Part shown: piece after piece, positions 20,902 to 28,503 of the stretch | Layout of the letters: the number at the start of each line of letters is the position of its first letter | Position numbering within the stretch: position 1 is the first letter of the stretch | Virus record (IMG/VR): IMGVR_UViG_3300025131_000304 | Coordinates: 1-28,609 of that record | Strand: one strand, 5' to 3' | From: a virus | DNA: 28,609 bases | Translations under genes and position numbers: made by a program | Notes under the pieces: generated by a model | Database searches by the model: none | What the model saw: the letters and a program-made list of their open reading frames with translations, nothing else | What the model was told of the DNA's origin: nothing

Positions 20902-23262
20902 TTAGCTACTGTTCATGTTTGTCTTCTCTCTGACAACCCCTTCCGCGATTTCGCCAACCCAAATGCCCATTTCCGTGCTATCCATCATCAATTTAACTTC
21001 TAATGGTTGTTTCGGTCCCTTGCCGCCCTTGCCACCCAGAGCGGTGAGGGCGCCCGCCCCTATGCCGCCAGCTATCAGGCCCCCCATCAGGGCCGGTGCC
21101 ATTGCGAGCGCGATAGGATTCATTGCCATCAATGCAAGTCCTTTGCCAGTTTTCAGCATTCCTTCGCCCACGGCCTGAATATTTTCAGCGACTTCCGAGG
21201 TAACGTCTCCAAGGACAGCAAAGAGTTCCGTCAGTGCTGTGATCTTACTGGTGTTCATCCTTTCCATCGAATCTGCGATCCATCCCAAACCCGTAGATAC
21301 TCCCCACATGACGAGGACCGTGCCTCCAAGGACAAGAAGGGCGGCTGCGATGGCAAGAAGGCCAAATGCAAGTACTGGAGCCGCCCCAGCGGCCATATAA
21401 ATAGCCACACCCATAGCCACGAAGACACTCCCGACCTTAATAAGCAGTTCTATAAAGGTGGATCCCACCTGAGCGTCGGCAATCCAATATATGAGACCAA
21501 GGATGGCCGTGACGAGGCCGGCCACAGCGAGGACTACGCCACCCGTCGATAGGTTAAACGCAGTTAAAGCACCGTTGGTGGACCAAATAGCAATTGCGAG
21601 GGCGCCCATTCCTACGGCCATGATTTTGGCGCCTTTGCTTCCGTTTAAAAACATAGGAATCAAAAAGGCAAAAATCGGGATAAGGGCCCCAGGGCCCTTC
21701 ATCATCGCCCAGTTTAACTTCATAGTTTCCAGCTTCAACATGAGCACGGCGGCAGAAATCGCAAAAAGAGCATACGGTATCGCTGGACTTATACTTAAAA
21801 ATTTCCCAGTAAGATCCAGAAATTTCCCAAAAACTTTAACAGCAGGGAGCATCGAGGCCGCGAATGATCGCATAATCTGCGTATATTCATCTTTTATAGA
21901 ATTAAAATCTTTCTGTTGTTTGGACAGTTCAAGTAATTCTGCTTGGCTCTTCTGGGCGCCCACGGCCATATTATCAAAATCTCCAACCATTACTTGAGCA
22001 AGTTCACTAACATCGGACAAACCCATCGCCTCAGTTAGGGCCTTCCGTTGGTAATAACCCATATCATCAAAAGAAACGCCCGCCTGATTTACAGCATCCG
22101 ACAGCATCTTCATTCTCTCGCTTGGATCTGTGGTCGTAACCATCTCCATCGAATTTAAAAATGGGCCGCCCAACATTGCATTTAATTTACCAACCGATTC
22201 TGCGGCGCCGTCGAAAGTATCAAATTTTTCAGTAATATTTAATAATTGTTCGACTTCCATTCCGGCTTTTTTTGCATTAATATATAATTTCTTAAAAACA
22301 CCGGTGCTTGCTTTGCCAAATTTGGCCATCTGTTTTTTGCTGCTCTCAAAGTTCTGGGCCATTTCTTTGGCAGGTCGACCAAGTGACTGGGCCGTTAAAA
22401 ACATTTCTGTTTGAAAGTTCGTAGCCGCTTCGGCTGAAAAACCCATTACTTTAGTCAAATGATTGACATTTCCAGCAGTGAGATCTGCACTGACACCGAA
22501 TTTATTTAAAAGGGCGGTGGTCTGTTCCAACTCAGTACGTGCGGAACTGGACATCGTTTCCAAAGTATAAACCTGGGTAACTAAAGCAGTCATGGTTTCA
22601 GAGGCGCCTTCCATGGTGACTCCCATGGTATACATGTCGGCCTCAAGTTGGACTAGTTCATCTCCATATCGTTGAGCCTGCCCCGTATTCTGACTAAATT
22701 TAACTAAAGCCTCGTCCTGAGCCATGGCTAGGGCCATCGTACTCTGAATAACCTTCATCATACTTGAACCTGCGAGGTTTGCTACGGTCAGAGTATCAGC
22801 AAGGGCATTTTTGGCATTGGCAGGGTTATTTAAAAAGCCACCGAGGGCAGTTCCCTTCCAAGAGTCCCCGATGCCCGTGAGGGCGGTGATTCTCATCGCT
22901 ATATTTCTTTGATTTGTCGACGATATTTCCGCCTCTGCGTCGAGTTTTGCACCTTCCCTCTTAGCATCATTTAGACGTTCTGTGGCAGCCGTTATCGCGT
23001 CCGTATTCGTTCCGACTTTAGCTAGCGCTACCGCTTCTTCAGCCAGGGCTATCAGTCGTTGGCTCTCAAGTCTGACGGCGTCAAGCCGCAACTTATTATA
23101 ATCCTTCCCCATCTCGTTCATATTCTTGTGCGCCTCATGTTGCGCTTCCATGGTTGCGAATCGTCTACGCTCCGTCTCCGCGATACGTTCGAGAATATCT
23201 AGGCTTTGTTCAGCCTTAGTTTCTTCTGCCGCCTTGGGTTTTTTGGGATCGTCACCTGCCAT
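20902..23262 (-). CDS. Tail tape measure protein
   Basis: 786 aa, with the usual design: a charged alpha-helical coiled-coil N-terminal half (MAGDDPKKPK, then long Glu/Ala/Lys-rich helices), a middle rich in Met, Gln and Ser, and a C-terminal part with several hydrophobic spans (for example near ISPAIPYALFAISAAVLM, LIPIFAFLIPMFLNG and GLVTAILGLIYWIADA), followed by Gly-rich segments (GGLIAGGIGAGALTALGG). Tape measures fix tail length and are injected through the membrane (family knowledge). At about 0.15 nm per residue it predicts a tail of roughly 115-120 nm (inference). It lies directly downstream of the chaperone pair and the 114-aa gene, the normal order. ATG at 23262, AAAGGA upstream. 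Confidence 0.85.
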   Translation of the reverse strand: MAGDDPKKPKAAEETKAEQSLDILERIAETERRRFATMEAQHEAHKNMNEMGKDYNKLRLDAVRLESQRLIALAEEAVALAKVGTNTDAITAATERLNDAKREGAKLDAEAEISSTNQRNIAMRITALTGIGDSWKGTALGGFLNNPANAKNALADTLTVANLAGSSMMKVIQSTMALAMAQDEALVKFSQNTGQAQRYGDELVQLEADMYTMGVTMEGASETMTALVTQVYTLETMSSSARTELEQTTALLNKFGVSADLTAGNVNHLTKVMGFSAEAATNFQTEMFLTAQSLGRPAKEMAQNFESSKKQMAKFGKASTGVFKKLYINAKKAGMEVEQLLNITEKFDTFDGAAESVGKLNAMLGGPFLNSMEMVTTTDPSERMKMLSDAVNQAGVSFDDMGYYQRKALTEAMGLSDVSELAQVMVGDFDNMAVGAQKSQAELLELSKQQKDFNSIKDEYTQIMRSFAASMLPAVKVFGKFLDLTGKFLSISPAIPYALFAISAAVLMLKLETMKLNWAMMKGPGALIPIFAFLIPMFLNGSKGAKIMAVGMGALAIAIWSTNGALTAFNLSTGGVVLAVAGLVTAILGLIYWIADAQVGSTFIELLIKVGSVFVAMGVAIYMAAGAAPVLAFGLLAIAAALLVLGGTVLVMWGVSTGLGWIADSMERMNTSKITALTELFAVLGDVTSEVAENIQAVGEGMLKTGKGLALMAMNPIALAMAPALMGGLIAGGIGAGALTALGGKGGKGPKQPLEVKLMMDSTEMGIWVGEIAEGVVREKTNMNSS

Positions 23263-23279
23263 ATTACATTAAAATCCTT

Positions 23280-23624
23280 TTATTTAAAGGGCCAAATCAA
23301 TCCTGTTTCGCCTTCGAAATTTTTAATGGCCATTTCCAGTTTAGATTTATTTTTAAAAGTTCTGGGGTCATCCAAACCATTTCTAGCTACCGACTCTAAA
23401 TAGTTCTTTTCTCTTCCCAATGTTCGGGCAAAAGCGTTAACATCAGAGCGGGATCCCCGAATTCCTACCGGCACCTTTGGGCCGCCAAACATATCTTGCA
23501 GAATAATTTTTATCGTACTGCCAAACATAGCCAACCAACTTTCATCCAGCCGGCCTTTGTTCTTTTTCATTTCTTCTAAGTCAAACTCAATTGAAACAAG
23601 TTGTTCTTCGTTAAGGATTGCCAT
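23280..23624 (-). CDS. Unknown 114-aa protein between tail chaperones and tape measure
   Basis: No family recognised. It begins MAILNEEQLVSIEFDLEEMKKNK, an acidic helix, then DESWLAMFGSTIKIILQDMFGG, a basic middle (VGIRGSRSDVNAFARTLGREKNY) and ends FEGETGLIWPFK. No membrane span or signal peptide. It is the first gene after the terminator at 23676-23714 and leads directly into the tape measure gene, so it is probably a tail assembly protein. AAGGA lies 12 bases before the ATG at 23624. An AT-rich palindrome (23646-23656) precedes it. Confidence 0.8.
   Translation of the reverse strand: MAILNEEQLVSIEFDLEEMKKNKGRLDESWLAMFGSTIKIILQDMFGGPKVPVGIRGSRSDVNAFARTLGREKNYLESVARNGLDDPRTFKNKSKLEMAIKNFEGETGLIWPFK
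23394..23405 (-). promoter_or_regulatory. AACTATTT-type motif inside the 114-aa gene (weak)
   Basis: Minus strand AACTATTTAGAG, similar to the motif in the gaps before the sheath, tube and 114-aa genes. It is inside coding sequence, about 130 bases upstream of the tape measure start. Possibly chance. Confidence 0.15.
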
Positions 23625-23645
23625 TTAAATAAATTCCTTCATTCT

Positions 23646-23656
23646 CTATTAAATAG
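23646..23656. promoter_or_regulatory. AT-rich palindrome upstream of the 114-aa gene
   Basis: ctatt-a-aatag is a perfect 5+1+5 palindrome about 22 bases before the start codon. On the minus strand it reads as part of AACTATTTAATAG, shared with sites 25406-25423 and 28458-28469 before tube and sheath. It could be a late promoter element, needed here because the terminator lies just upstream. Confidence 0.3.
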
Positions 23657-23675
23657 TTGCATAGAGTAAATATAT

Positions 23676-23714
23676 AAAAAATAAGACCAGACCTATAAAA
23701 AGATCTGATCTTAT
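23676..23714 (-). terminator. Rho-independent terminator after the tail chaperone genes
   Basis: In minus-strand RNA, arms 23701-23714 and 23681-23694 form 14 pairs (12 Watson-Crick, 2 G-U) around a 6-base loop, followed by a U-rich tail (five T at 23676-23680, then ATATATTT). In plus-strand RNA the two wobbles become C-A mismatches, so it is specific to the minus strand. The stop codon of the chaperone frame (23711-23713) lies in the 5' arm. The 86-base gap 23625-23710 holds only this and the palindrome at 23646. Confidence 0.75.
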
Positions 23715-23992
23715 CGGGGCTTGGGAGGGCGGCGACCAGGGGCGCCACCTTTGGGTTTTGAAGCCTTGTTCATTGCTTCACTTTCTTCTTTAAGTTGCTT
23801 AACCAAGCGGTTTAAAAACCATCTGCGGATTTGTACGGGAAGATTGTAAGCCTCTATAAATGACCATCCCATATGATATTGCAACAAAAACATTTCTTCA
23901 TAAACGCCTTGAAGATATTCATCGTTTAGGCCAAAAAAAGTCCGTCGTAAACGGAACCTCCAATGCTTCAGTTTCGAAGCCACACATCCCAC
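23711..23992 (-). CDS. Tape-measure chaperone extension, likely made by frameshift from the gp26-like gene
   Basis: The open frame runs from a GTG at 23992, but the first 20 codons lie inside the upstream gene, the GTG has no ribosome site and there is no supported start after the overlap before an ATG near residue 40. After the T7 run the frame reads GLNDEYLQGVYEEMFLLQYH, then MGWSFIEAYNLPVQIRRWFL and a charged helix ending in a basic Pro/Arg-rich tail (KGGAPGRRPPKPR). The central helix-Pro-Arg-Trp pattern resembles the T-part of tail assembly chaperones (gpG-GT type) that lie just before the tape measure. A +1 (or -2) shift at 23933-23939 would give a fusion of about 357 residues. It could also be translated alone from a non-canonical start. 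The stop is in the terminator stem. Confidence 0.7.
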   Translation of the reverse strand: MGCVASKLKHWRFRLRRTFFGLNDEYLQGVYEEMFLLQYHMGWSFIEAYNLPVQIRRWFLNRLVKQLKEESEAMNKASKPKGGAPGRRPPKPR

Positions 23993-24785
23993 ATGTAAAG
24001 GATTGCTTCAAATCAATCGTGGGGCAAACTCGCTCGTAGGCGCCCCGAAGGTACCGCGCATCTCTGGCTGGCATATTCTCTACCAGACTTGATATACTTT
24101 TAGAATCCGTTTTTCCGTTAACCGAAACAATCATAATTCTGAAATGATCCGTGGCAGTTGATTCTGGAAGTTTCTTTTTCTTTTTATTTTCTGCTAACTT
24201 TAACAAATACTGTTCTTCTTTGCCTGTTAATAAACGAACTTCTACATTTACACCCATAGCGGGCAAAGGGATAATAAAAGTACCGTCCAGACTCTCGGAG
24301 ATATCATAATCTTCATAATCATCTCCGTGATAAATTGTCTGAGCCTCTAAATCAAATTCCACCTCTTGGTGGCTTATGCACGAAGGACAAACAATCTGTG
24401 TTCTATACTCCGCACCGTAGCCACTAATCCTGGCTGCGACAAGAATAGCATTTTTGTCTCCTACATAAAGACTTGCTGGGGTAACCTTCTTATTTAAAAT
24501 AATATTCTGTAAAAGGCGGTCAATCGCGATGCCTTGCTTTAGAAGACTCCTCGAAGATAGAATATCCTCGTCTTTGGCAGTCATATGACGAATCTCTATA
24601 TGAGGTTGTCCGCAAAGAGGGTGACCCTCTGCATATAGTTTCCCCTCAGATGGAAGTTCTACAAATTCTGTGGGAGTGGAAAAATTAAGGGGCCCATCTC
24701 CTGCCATATCTACCCCGGTGGCGGCTGGTGAGTTATTCCCTTTTTTGTGGGCTCCTCCCATACGCTCGCTATTGTTTCTAGCCAA
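23919..24785 (-). CDS. T4 gp26-like baseplate/tail chaperone protein
   Basis: 288 aa, TTG start at 24785 supported by AGAGG 6 bases upstream (an ATG at residue 9 lacks a site). After a short unstructured N-terminus, the pattern matches the T4 gp26-type family: FVELPSEGKLYAEGHPL, then IEIRHMTAKDEDILSS, GIAIDRLLQNIIL, AARISGYGAEYRTQIVCPSC, FIIPLPAMGVNVEVRLLTGKEE. Two Cys pairs, CPSC (near 133) and CGMC (near 269), suggest a zinc site. The C-terminus contains a T7 run and ends FFWPKR. T4 gp26 acts in hub assembly; similar proteins are thought to be tape-measure chaperones (family inference). It follows the tube gene by 35 bases. Confidence 0.68.
   Translation of the reverse strand: MARNNSERMGGAHKKGNNSPAATGVDMAGDGPLNFSTPTEFVELPSEGKLYAEGHPLCGQPHIEIRHMTAKDEDILSSRSLLKQGIAIDRLLQNIILNKKVTPASLYVGDKNAILVAARISGYGAEYRTQIVCPSCISHQEVEFDLEAQTIYHGDDYEDYDISESLDGTFIIPLPAMGVNVEVRLLTGKEEQYLLKLAENKKKKKLPESTATDHFRIMIVSVNGKTDSKSISSLVENMPARDARYLRGAYERVCPTIDLKQSFTCGMCGFETEALEVPFTTDFFWPKR
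23933..23939 (-). other. Putative programmed frameshift site (T7 run)
   Basis: On the minus strand frame 0 reads GAC TTT TTT TGG, and the extension frame reads ACT TTT TTT GGC. Moving between them needs +1 (P-site TTT re-pairs with TTT; slow TGG codon in the A site) or -2. A -1 shift would reach TAA after GCC and can be excluded. A GGAGG (23957-23961) lies 17 bases upstream and may pause ribosomes. Confidence 0.6.
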
Positions 24786-24820
24786 ATAACACCTCTATGT
24801 TATAATTAATATTAAAAATC

Positions 24821-25387
24821 TTAAGTTCCTGGTTTAAAAAACGTATTACCATCAGATTTCAATCCGGTTTCGGAAGCCACAGCAGTTTCAAGAACTGCCC
24901 AATCATAACGAATAGTTAAACCAACTTCAGTCAGGTCATCGGCACTATAGTCCAAATCACCGAAAGTAGCTCCAATAATAAAGGGGTTCCAAAGGGTCCA
25001 CGTTTCCAACGAATTTCCCTCAGAATCAATTTGAGTAATAACCACGGTCCCTAAAGCTGCAACTGCAGATTGTTTGGACATAGTGGTTACATCATTAACA
25101 TCTATGGGCGGAGTATAACCAGATGCTCTAATAATTGCGGCTGTGTTGGCTGCAGCATCGGGTGAAACTGGGTCGACCAAAGTAACTGTGCATTCTGCCC
25201 ATTCAGCACGGCCAGGATAATAAAACTTGTGATTCAGGAAATTGTGTTCACTTGTTGTAATCGTAATTTCAGGCTTTTTCACAGTTTTAGCGTACCAAGT
25301 GGCGCCATTAGGCATGTTACCCAGGGTTACCAAAAATCTATATTGTCTTTTCGGATCTTTATTTGTTGCGTCGGTCCAGAAGGCCAT
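24821..25387 (-). CDS. Tail tube protein (gp19-like)
   Basis: 188 aa, the usual size for T4-type tail tube proteins (163 in T4). The sequence shows the tube beta-sandwich pattern: DPKRQYRFLVTLGNMPNG, an aromatic turn NHKFYYPGRAEWAECTVTLVDP (about 48-70), then an exposed loop, and a C-terminal LWNPFIIGATFGDLDYS followed by EVGLTIRYDWAVLE. Hexameric rings of this protein stack into the inner DNA channel (family knowledge). ATG at 25387 with AGGAG 11 bases upstream. It lies just after the sheath gene, as in T4. The 47-base gap before it holds the palindrome 25406-25423. Confidence 0.88.
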   Translation of the reverse strand: MAFWTDATNKDPKRQYRFLVTLGNMPNGATWYAKTVKKPEITITTSEHNFLNHKFYYPGRAEWAECTVTLVDPVSPDAAANTAAIIRASGYTPPIDVNDVTTMSKQSAVAALGTVVITQIDSEGNSLETWTLWNPFIIGATFGDLDYSADDLTEVGLTIRYDWAVLETAVASETGLKSDGNTFFKPGT

Positions 25388-25405
25388 TTATTAATTTCTC
25401 CTATT

Positions 25406-25423
25406 AACTATTATTAAATAGTT
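25406..25423. promoter_or_regulatory. AT-rich inverted repeat before the tube gene
   Basis: Arms aactatt (25406-25412) and aatagtt (25417-25423) with a 4-base loop, perfect. On the minus strand AACTATTTAATAATAG, about 19 bases before the start codon. No U-run follows, so it is not a terminator. Same motif type as 23646 and 28458. Confidence 0.35.
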
Positions 25424-25434
25424 CCAAATTATTT

Positions 25435-28410
25435 TTAATCTTCAAAAGAAGCCCCGGATCGAGTTATAACAAAATCAATTGCAATAAATTCGATAGCCCG
25501 AGCCGGTTTCAGAAAGATTTTGGCATATAAAATATTCCTATCAATCAAATCCGGAGTTGTCGTTGTTTCATCAAGAATTACTTTAAACTCTGTGAGGCCA
25601 AGTCTAGATTGGACACTCGACAAGAATGGATTAACTTGCCCCAAGAATCGTTCCCAAGTTACCTTGACATTTTGGTCAAACAAAATGGTAGCAGCAATTC
25701 GAGAAACTTCTTTCTTAATATAAACCATGAGTCGTCGCACATTGATGCGATCTAGGGCTGAACGAGTAGTCTGAAGAGTTTTCTGTCCGAAGACTACAAT
25801 CCCCTCACTGGGGAAAGAGGCAATCGGATTAATGTTCGCCTCGTAAAGCTTATCGCGGTCTTTAGAGGTGAGTCGTTGAGTGACAGCCAAAACAGGCAAA
25901 CCAGCAGATCCACCAGTGAGGCCGCCCCGATTAAATCCAGCGGGTGCGAACCAAAGTTCAGATTTAGCTTCGGAAGAAGCAAATGTACCGAGAGCGATAA
26001 CGCTTGGGGGTACCCAGAGCAGATTACCTTTGATGGTATCTCGCACCTGGACCCATGGATAATAAGTACATCCATATGAGGAATTTAGCTGACGAGATTC
26101 GAGAGAATTAGTCGCTAAATCCACACTTTCAATTCGGGCATCAAAGGATTCGGTGTTTTCTGTAAAAGGTACATAAACGCCAGGGATATCTATAACCGCC
26201 AGAGCATCGCCGCGATCTTCGCAGACATCAACGATCTTGGTAGTCAAGGTCGGTTCTGTCAAACCTGGATAAGTTATAAGATTACACTCAACAAATTCAG
26301 GGTCGGCAATCGTATCAATTGCGCGCTTTACAGTGTAATATGCATATGAGTCTGTCTCACCCAAATCATCATCCAACAAAGTATTTCTAAAAGGTTCTAG
26401 TTCCGTGATATCAAGACCATCGAAGCCTCCGGCGAGTGGAGATGTAAATCTGTCATAGCCAGCATCAATAACCGCTTTATAAGATGCAGATGTTGTTAAT
26501 GATCCACTAGCCGTGATTGAGTCACCCGCAACACGGGAACCTACCGACCACGAAGCATCAGTAATCAACGTTCCTGCTGAATTAGTGATGGCGGTTATAT
26601 CATCCAACGTAAAGACCCATTGAGATTTCATAAGAGGTCCGCCGGTGTCGATACCCATGGGCGGTGGCCAGAGATAATCAGCAAATTCCCGAAGATATAA
26701 AAGGCTGCCATCTTCTGGCAAGTTGAGGGAGGTCTGCAGTCCGAAGTAAGCATCTGTCGGATTTGCGATGCCTCCCCTTGATGCGGAAAGTCGTGTTGCT
26801 ACATCGGGGAACCGAAGACTCGCGGTGTATGCGGGGATCCCGACATAGCCGCTTCCGATTATGGTTGCTGATCCTGTTGAGATTCCGCCGTGAACGGCGC
26901 CCGTAACCGGGAAAATGCTAGTATTGCCTCCAGCGACAATGCTGGAGGCACAGGTGGTACCTACCGCATCGGTTCCGGTTGATCCGCTGAGAAATCCAGT
27001 TACAACGCAGTCATTAAACTTTGGTGGCCCATATACTCCAAATGGTAAGTATGCTGGGTCGGTTACCCCTTCGTTAACATTCCGGTTCATCACGACGCGG
27101 ATATATTTAGATTGAGTGTTATATTCTCCGTATTGACGCAAGCGCAGTTCGTTGTCGTCCCATTGGAAATATTTATCCCCGATCAGGCGGGCGATATAAT
27201 TTTGAGAAGTGGGATTCAAATTGACGTTGCTAAATCGTTCTATAACTCTAACAACATTATCATTATCGGTTGAACTCCTGACGAGGACCGTAAAAGATCC
27301 GTAAGGATTTTTCCCCGATGTATCGCGGGAATACTTAAGGTCCTGGATAGAGATTTTTAAATTATCTTGAGTCCAACGGCCTCCATCGAGTGCCACGAAT
27401 TGGAAAAGCTTCTGCATATCCTCTACATCGAAAGAGCCGGTTTCGGTCGAGATGTCCTGTGAAAAGAACCATCCCGTTTCGGCTTCAGCATAAGGAATGC
27501 GATATTCATCTTTGCCAATGTCGGCAGATGTTTCGAGGGGCACCAGAAGAGCATAACAGCTCGCTGGATCCAGCCGCTCGGTTGCCGGAGTTATTGAGCT
27601 AGCCTTTGCACTAATAAAAGAAGCATAGCTTTCGCCAAGCCAATATTGGTCTTGGCCTTGACTAAATGTTCCGCCAACGACGTCGCTATTTGTCAATTGT
27701 GGATTTGTATTAAAAACGTTTCGAATATATTTCGCAGATGCTTCATCAAAATTAAAGGCGGTTGTATATAAGGGGGCTGTTGCAGTCGTATCGGTTTTGG
27801 AAATAATCTGGGCTTTCCACTCCATCTCACTGCCAATATTATTAAAAAGTCCGCACGTCCCAGCGTCCGCATATGTGGTTGCTGATGCGGTTGTCGCCAA
27901 ACTTCCCGTCATAATGACGGCTCCCTCTGTGGAGTAAAAAATCGCGCCCAAGTAACCGGGTTGCGGGTTGACTGACCCGGATCGACAAATGAATAAACCA
28001 TATGCGCCGCCGTTGACTGCGATGTCGTCGCTCGGTTCCGTTCCGGTCGACCAACCAGCCAAGCCAGTTGCCACATTCGCGCCCGGGGATTGACACCCAA
28101 GAAGACGCAAATATGTAACAGGTCCTACTTGGGGTTTAAAATAAGCTTGAGCCGCATATGCTCCATAAGTGGGGCCTCCTAGATTTCCATTTCTCCAAAT
28201 ATCTCCACCAGTTTTTCCGGGAATGGGATTTCCAAATGTTTGCACATATTCGGAAAAGGAAGTAATTTTAATGGGGCGCATGCCAGGGCCATATGGGGCG
28301 CGCCCAATAATAATGGGGCCCATGGGCTCTACCGCAGCAGGTAATTGTGAATTATCAACCTCACTAAGAAAAATTCCTGGCGATATAAATTTAAATTTCT
28401 TTACGGACAT
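25435..28410 (-). CDS. Tail sheath protein
   Basis: Contractile sheath subunit, 991 aa, much longer than T4 gp18 (659). The N-terminus MSVKKFKFISPGIFLSEVDN matches the sheath 'PGVY..E.d' start. The conserved C-terminal domain is intact: VTQRLTSKDRDKLYEANINPIASFPSEGIVVFGQKTL, RINVRRLMVYIKKEV, then FLGQVNPFLSSVQSRLGL and a final FITR-type segment FIAIDFVITRSG. The extra 300 or so residues lie in the middle (roughly 80-640), are rich in Gly, Ser and Thr, and are likely surface-exposed insert domains. ATG at 28410 with AGGAG upstream. It leads the tail module and is followed by the tube gene, the T4 order. Confidence 0.95.
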   Translation of the reverse strand: MSVKKFKFISPGIFLSEVDNSQLPAAVEPMGPIIIGRAPYGPGMRPIKITSFSEYVQTFGNPIPGKTGGDIWRNGNLGGPTYGAYAAQAYFKPQVGPVTYLRLLGCQSPGANVATGLAGWSTGTEPSDDIAVNGGAYGLFICRSGSVNPQPGYLGAIFYSTEGAVIMTGSLATTASATTYADAGTCGLFNNIGSEMEWKAQIISKTDTTATAPLYTTAFNFDEASAKYIRNVFNTNPQLTNSDVVGGTFSQGQDQYWLGESYASFISAKASSITPATERLDPASCYALLVPLETSADIGKDEYRIPYAEAETGWFFSQDISTETGSFDVEDMQKLFQFVALDGGRWTQDNLKISIQDLKYSRDTSGKNPYGSFTVLVRSSTDNDNVVRVIERFSNVNLNPTSQNYIARLIGDKYFQWDDNELRLRQYGEYNTQSKYIRVVMNRNVNEGVTDPAYLPFGVYGPPKFNDCVVTGFLSGSTGTDAVGTTCASSIVAGGNTSIFPVTGAVHGGISTGSATIIGSGYVGIPAYTASLRFPDVATRLSASRGGIANPTDAYFGLQTSLNLPEDGSLLYLREFADYLWPPPMGIDTGGPLMKSQWVFTLDDITAITNSAGTLITDASWSVGSRVAGDSITASGSLTTSASYKAVIDAGYDRFTSPLAGGFDGLDITELEPFRNTLLDDDLGETDSYAYYTVKRAIDTIADPEFVECNLITYPGLTEPTLTTKIVDVCEDRGDALAVIDIPGVYVPFTENTESFDARIESVDLATNSLESRQLNSSYGCTYYPWVQVRDTIKGNLLWVPPSVIALGTFASSEAKSELWFAPAGFNRGGLTGGSAGLPVLAVTQRLTSKDRDKLYEANINPIASFPSEGIVVFGQKTLQTTRSALDRINVRRLMVYIKKEVSRIAATILFDQNVKVTWERFLGQVNPFLSSVQSRLGLTEFKVILDETTTTPDLIDRNILYAKIFLKPARAIEFIAIDFVITRSGASFED
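26925..26950. repeat. Perfect 10-base hairpin inside the sheath gene
   Basis: Arms tgcctccagc (26925-26934) and gctggaggca (26941-26950) with a 6-base loop, GC-rich. It codes for ASSIVAGG in the insert region of the sheath. No strong U-run follows on the minus strand, so termination is unlikely. Confidence 0.4.
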
Positions 28411-28457
28411 GTAATAAGTTCTCCTATCCTGCGGACTACAACTTTCCCAGCTTTCTT

Positions 28458-28469
28458 CTATAAATAGTC
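28458..28469 (-). promoter_or_regulatory. GACTATTTATAG motif before the sheath gene
   Basis: In the gap 28411-28503, minus-strand GACTATTTATAG about 48 bases before the sheath start. It resembles the sites before the tube and 114-aa genes. It may be a late promoter -10 element. The rest of the gap is AT-rich with a ribosome site and no gene. Confidence 0.25.
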
Positions 28470-28503
28470 TAATGAAAACTCAAAATCTATATAATTATAA
28501 ACT

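Noticed and set aside
21007-21552. Long plus-strand open frame (181 codons) opposite the tape measure gene
   Set aside because: It mirrors the Gly/Ala-rich coding strand, has no ribosome site and no family resemblance. The tape measure frame explains the region. The same applies to the other plus-strand frames in the window.
23392-23580. A -1 frameshift at the T7 run as in lambda G/GT
   Set aside because: The -1 frame after the run reads TTG GCC TAA, so it ends at once; only +1 or -2 reaches the extension. The run itself is at 23933-23939.
28459-28466. T4 late promoter string TATAAATA on the plus strand
   Set aside because: It points away from the sheath gene into the antisense of the upstream gene, and a similar plus-strand string occurs by chance in thyX coding DNA (near 4132-4140).
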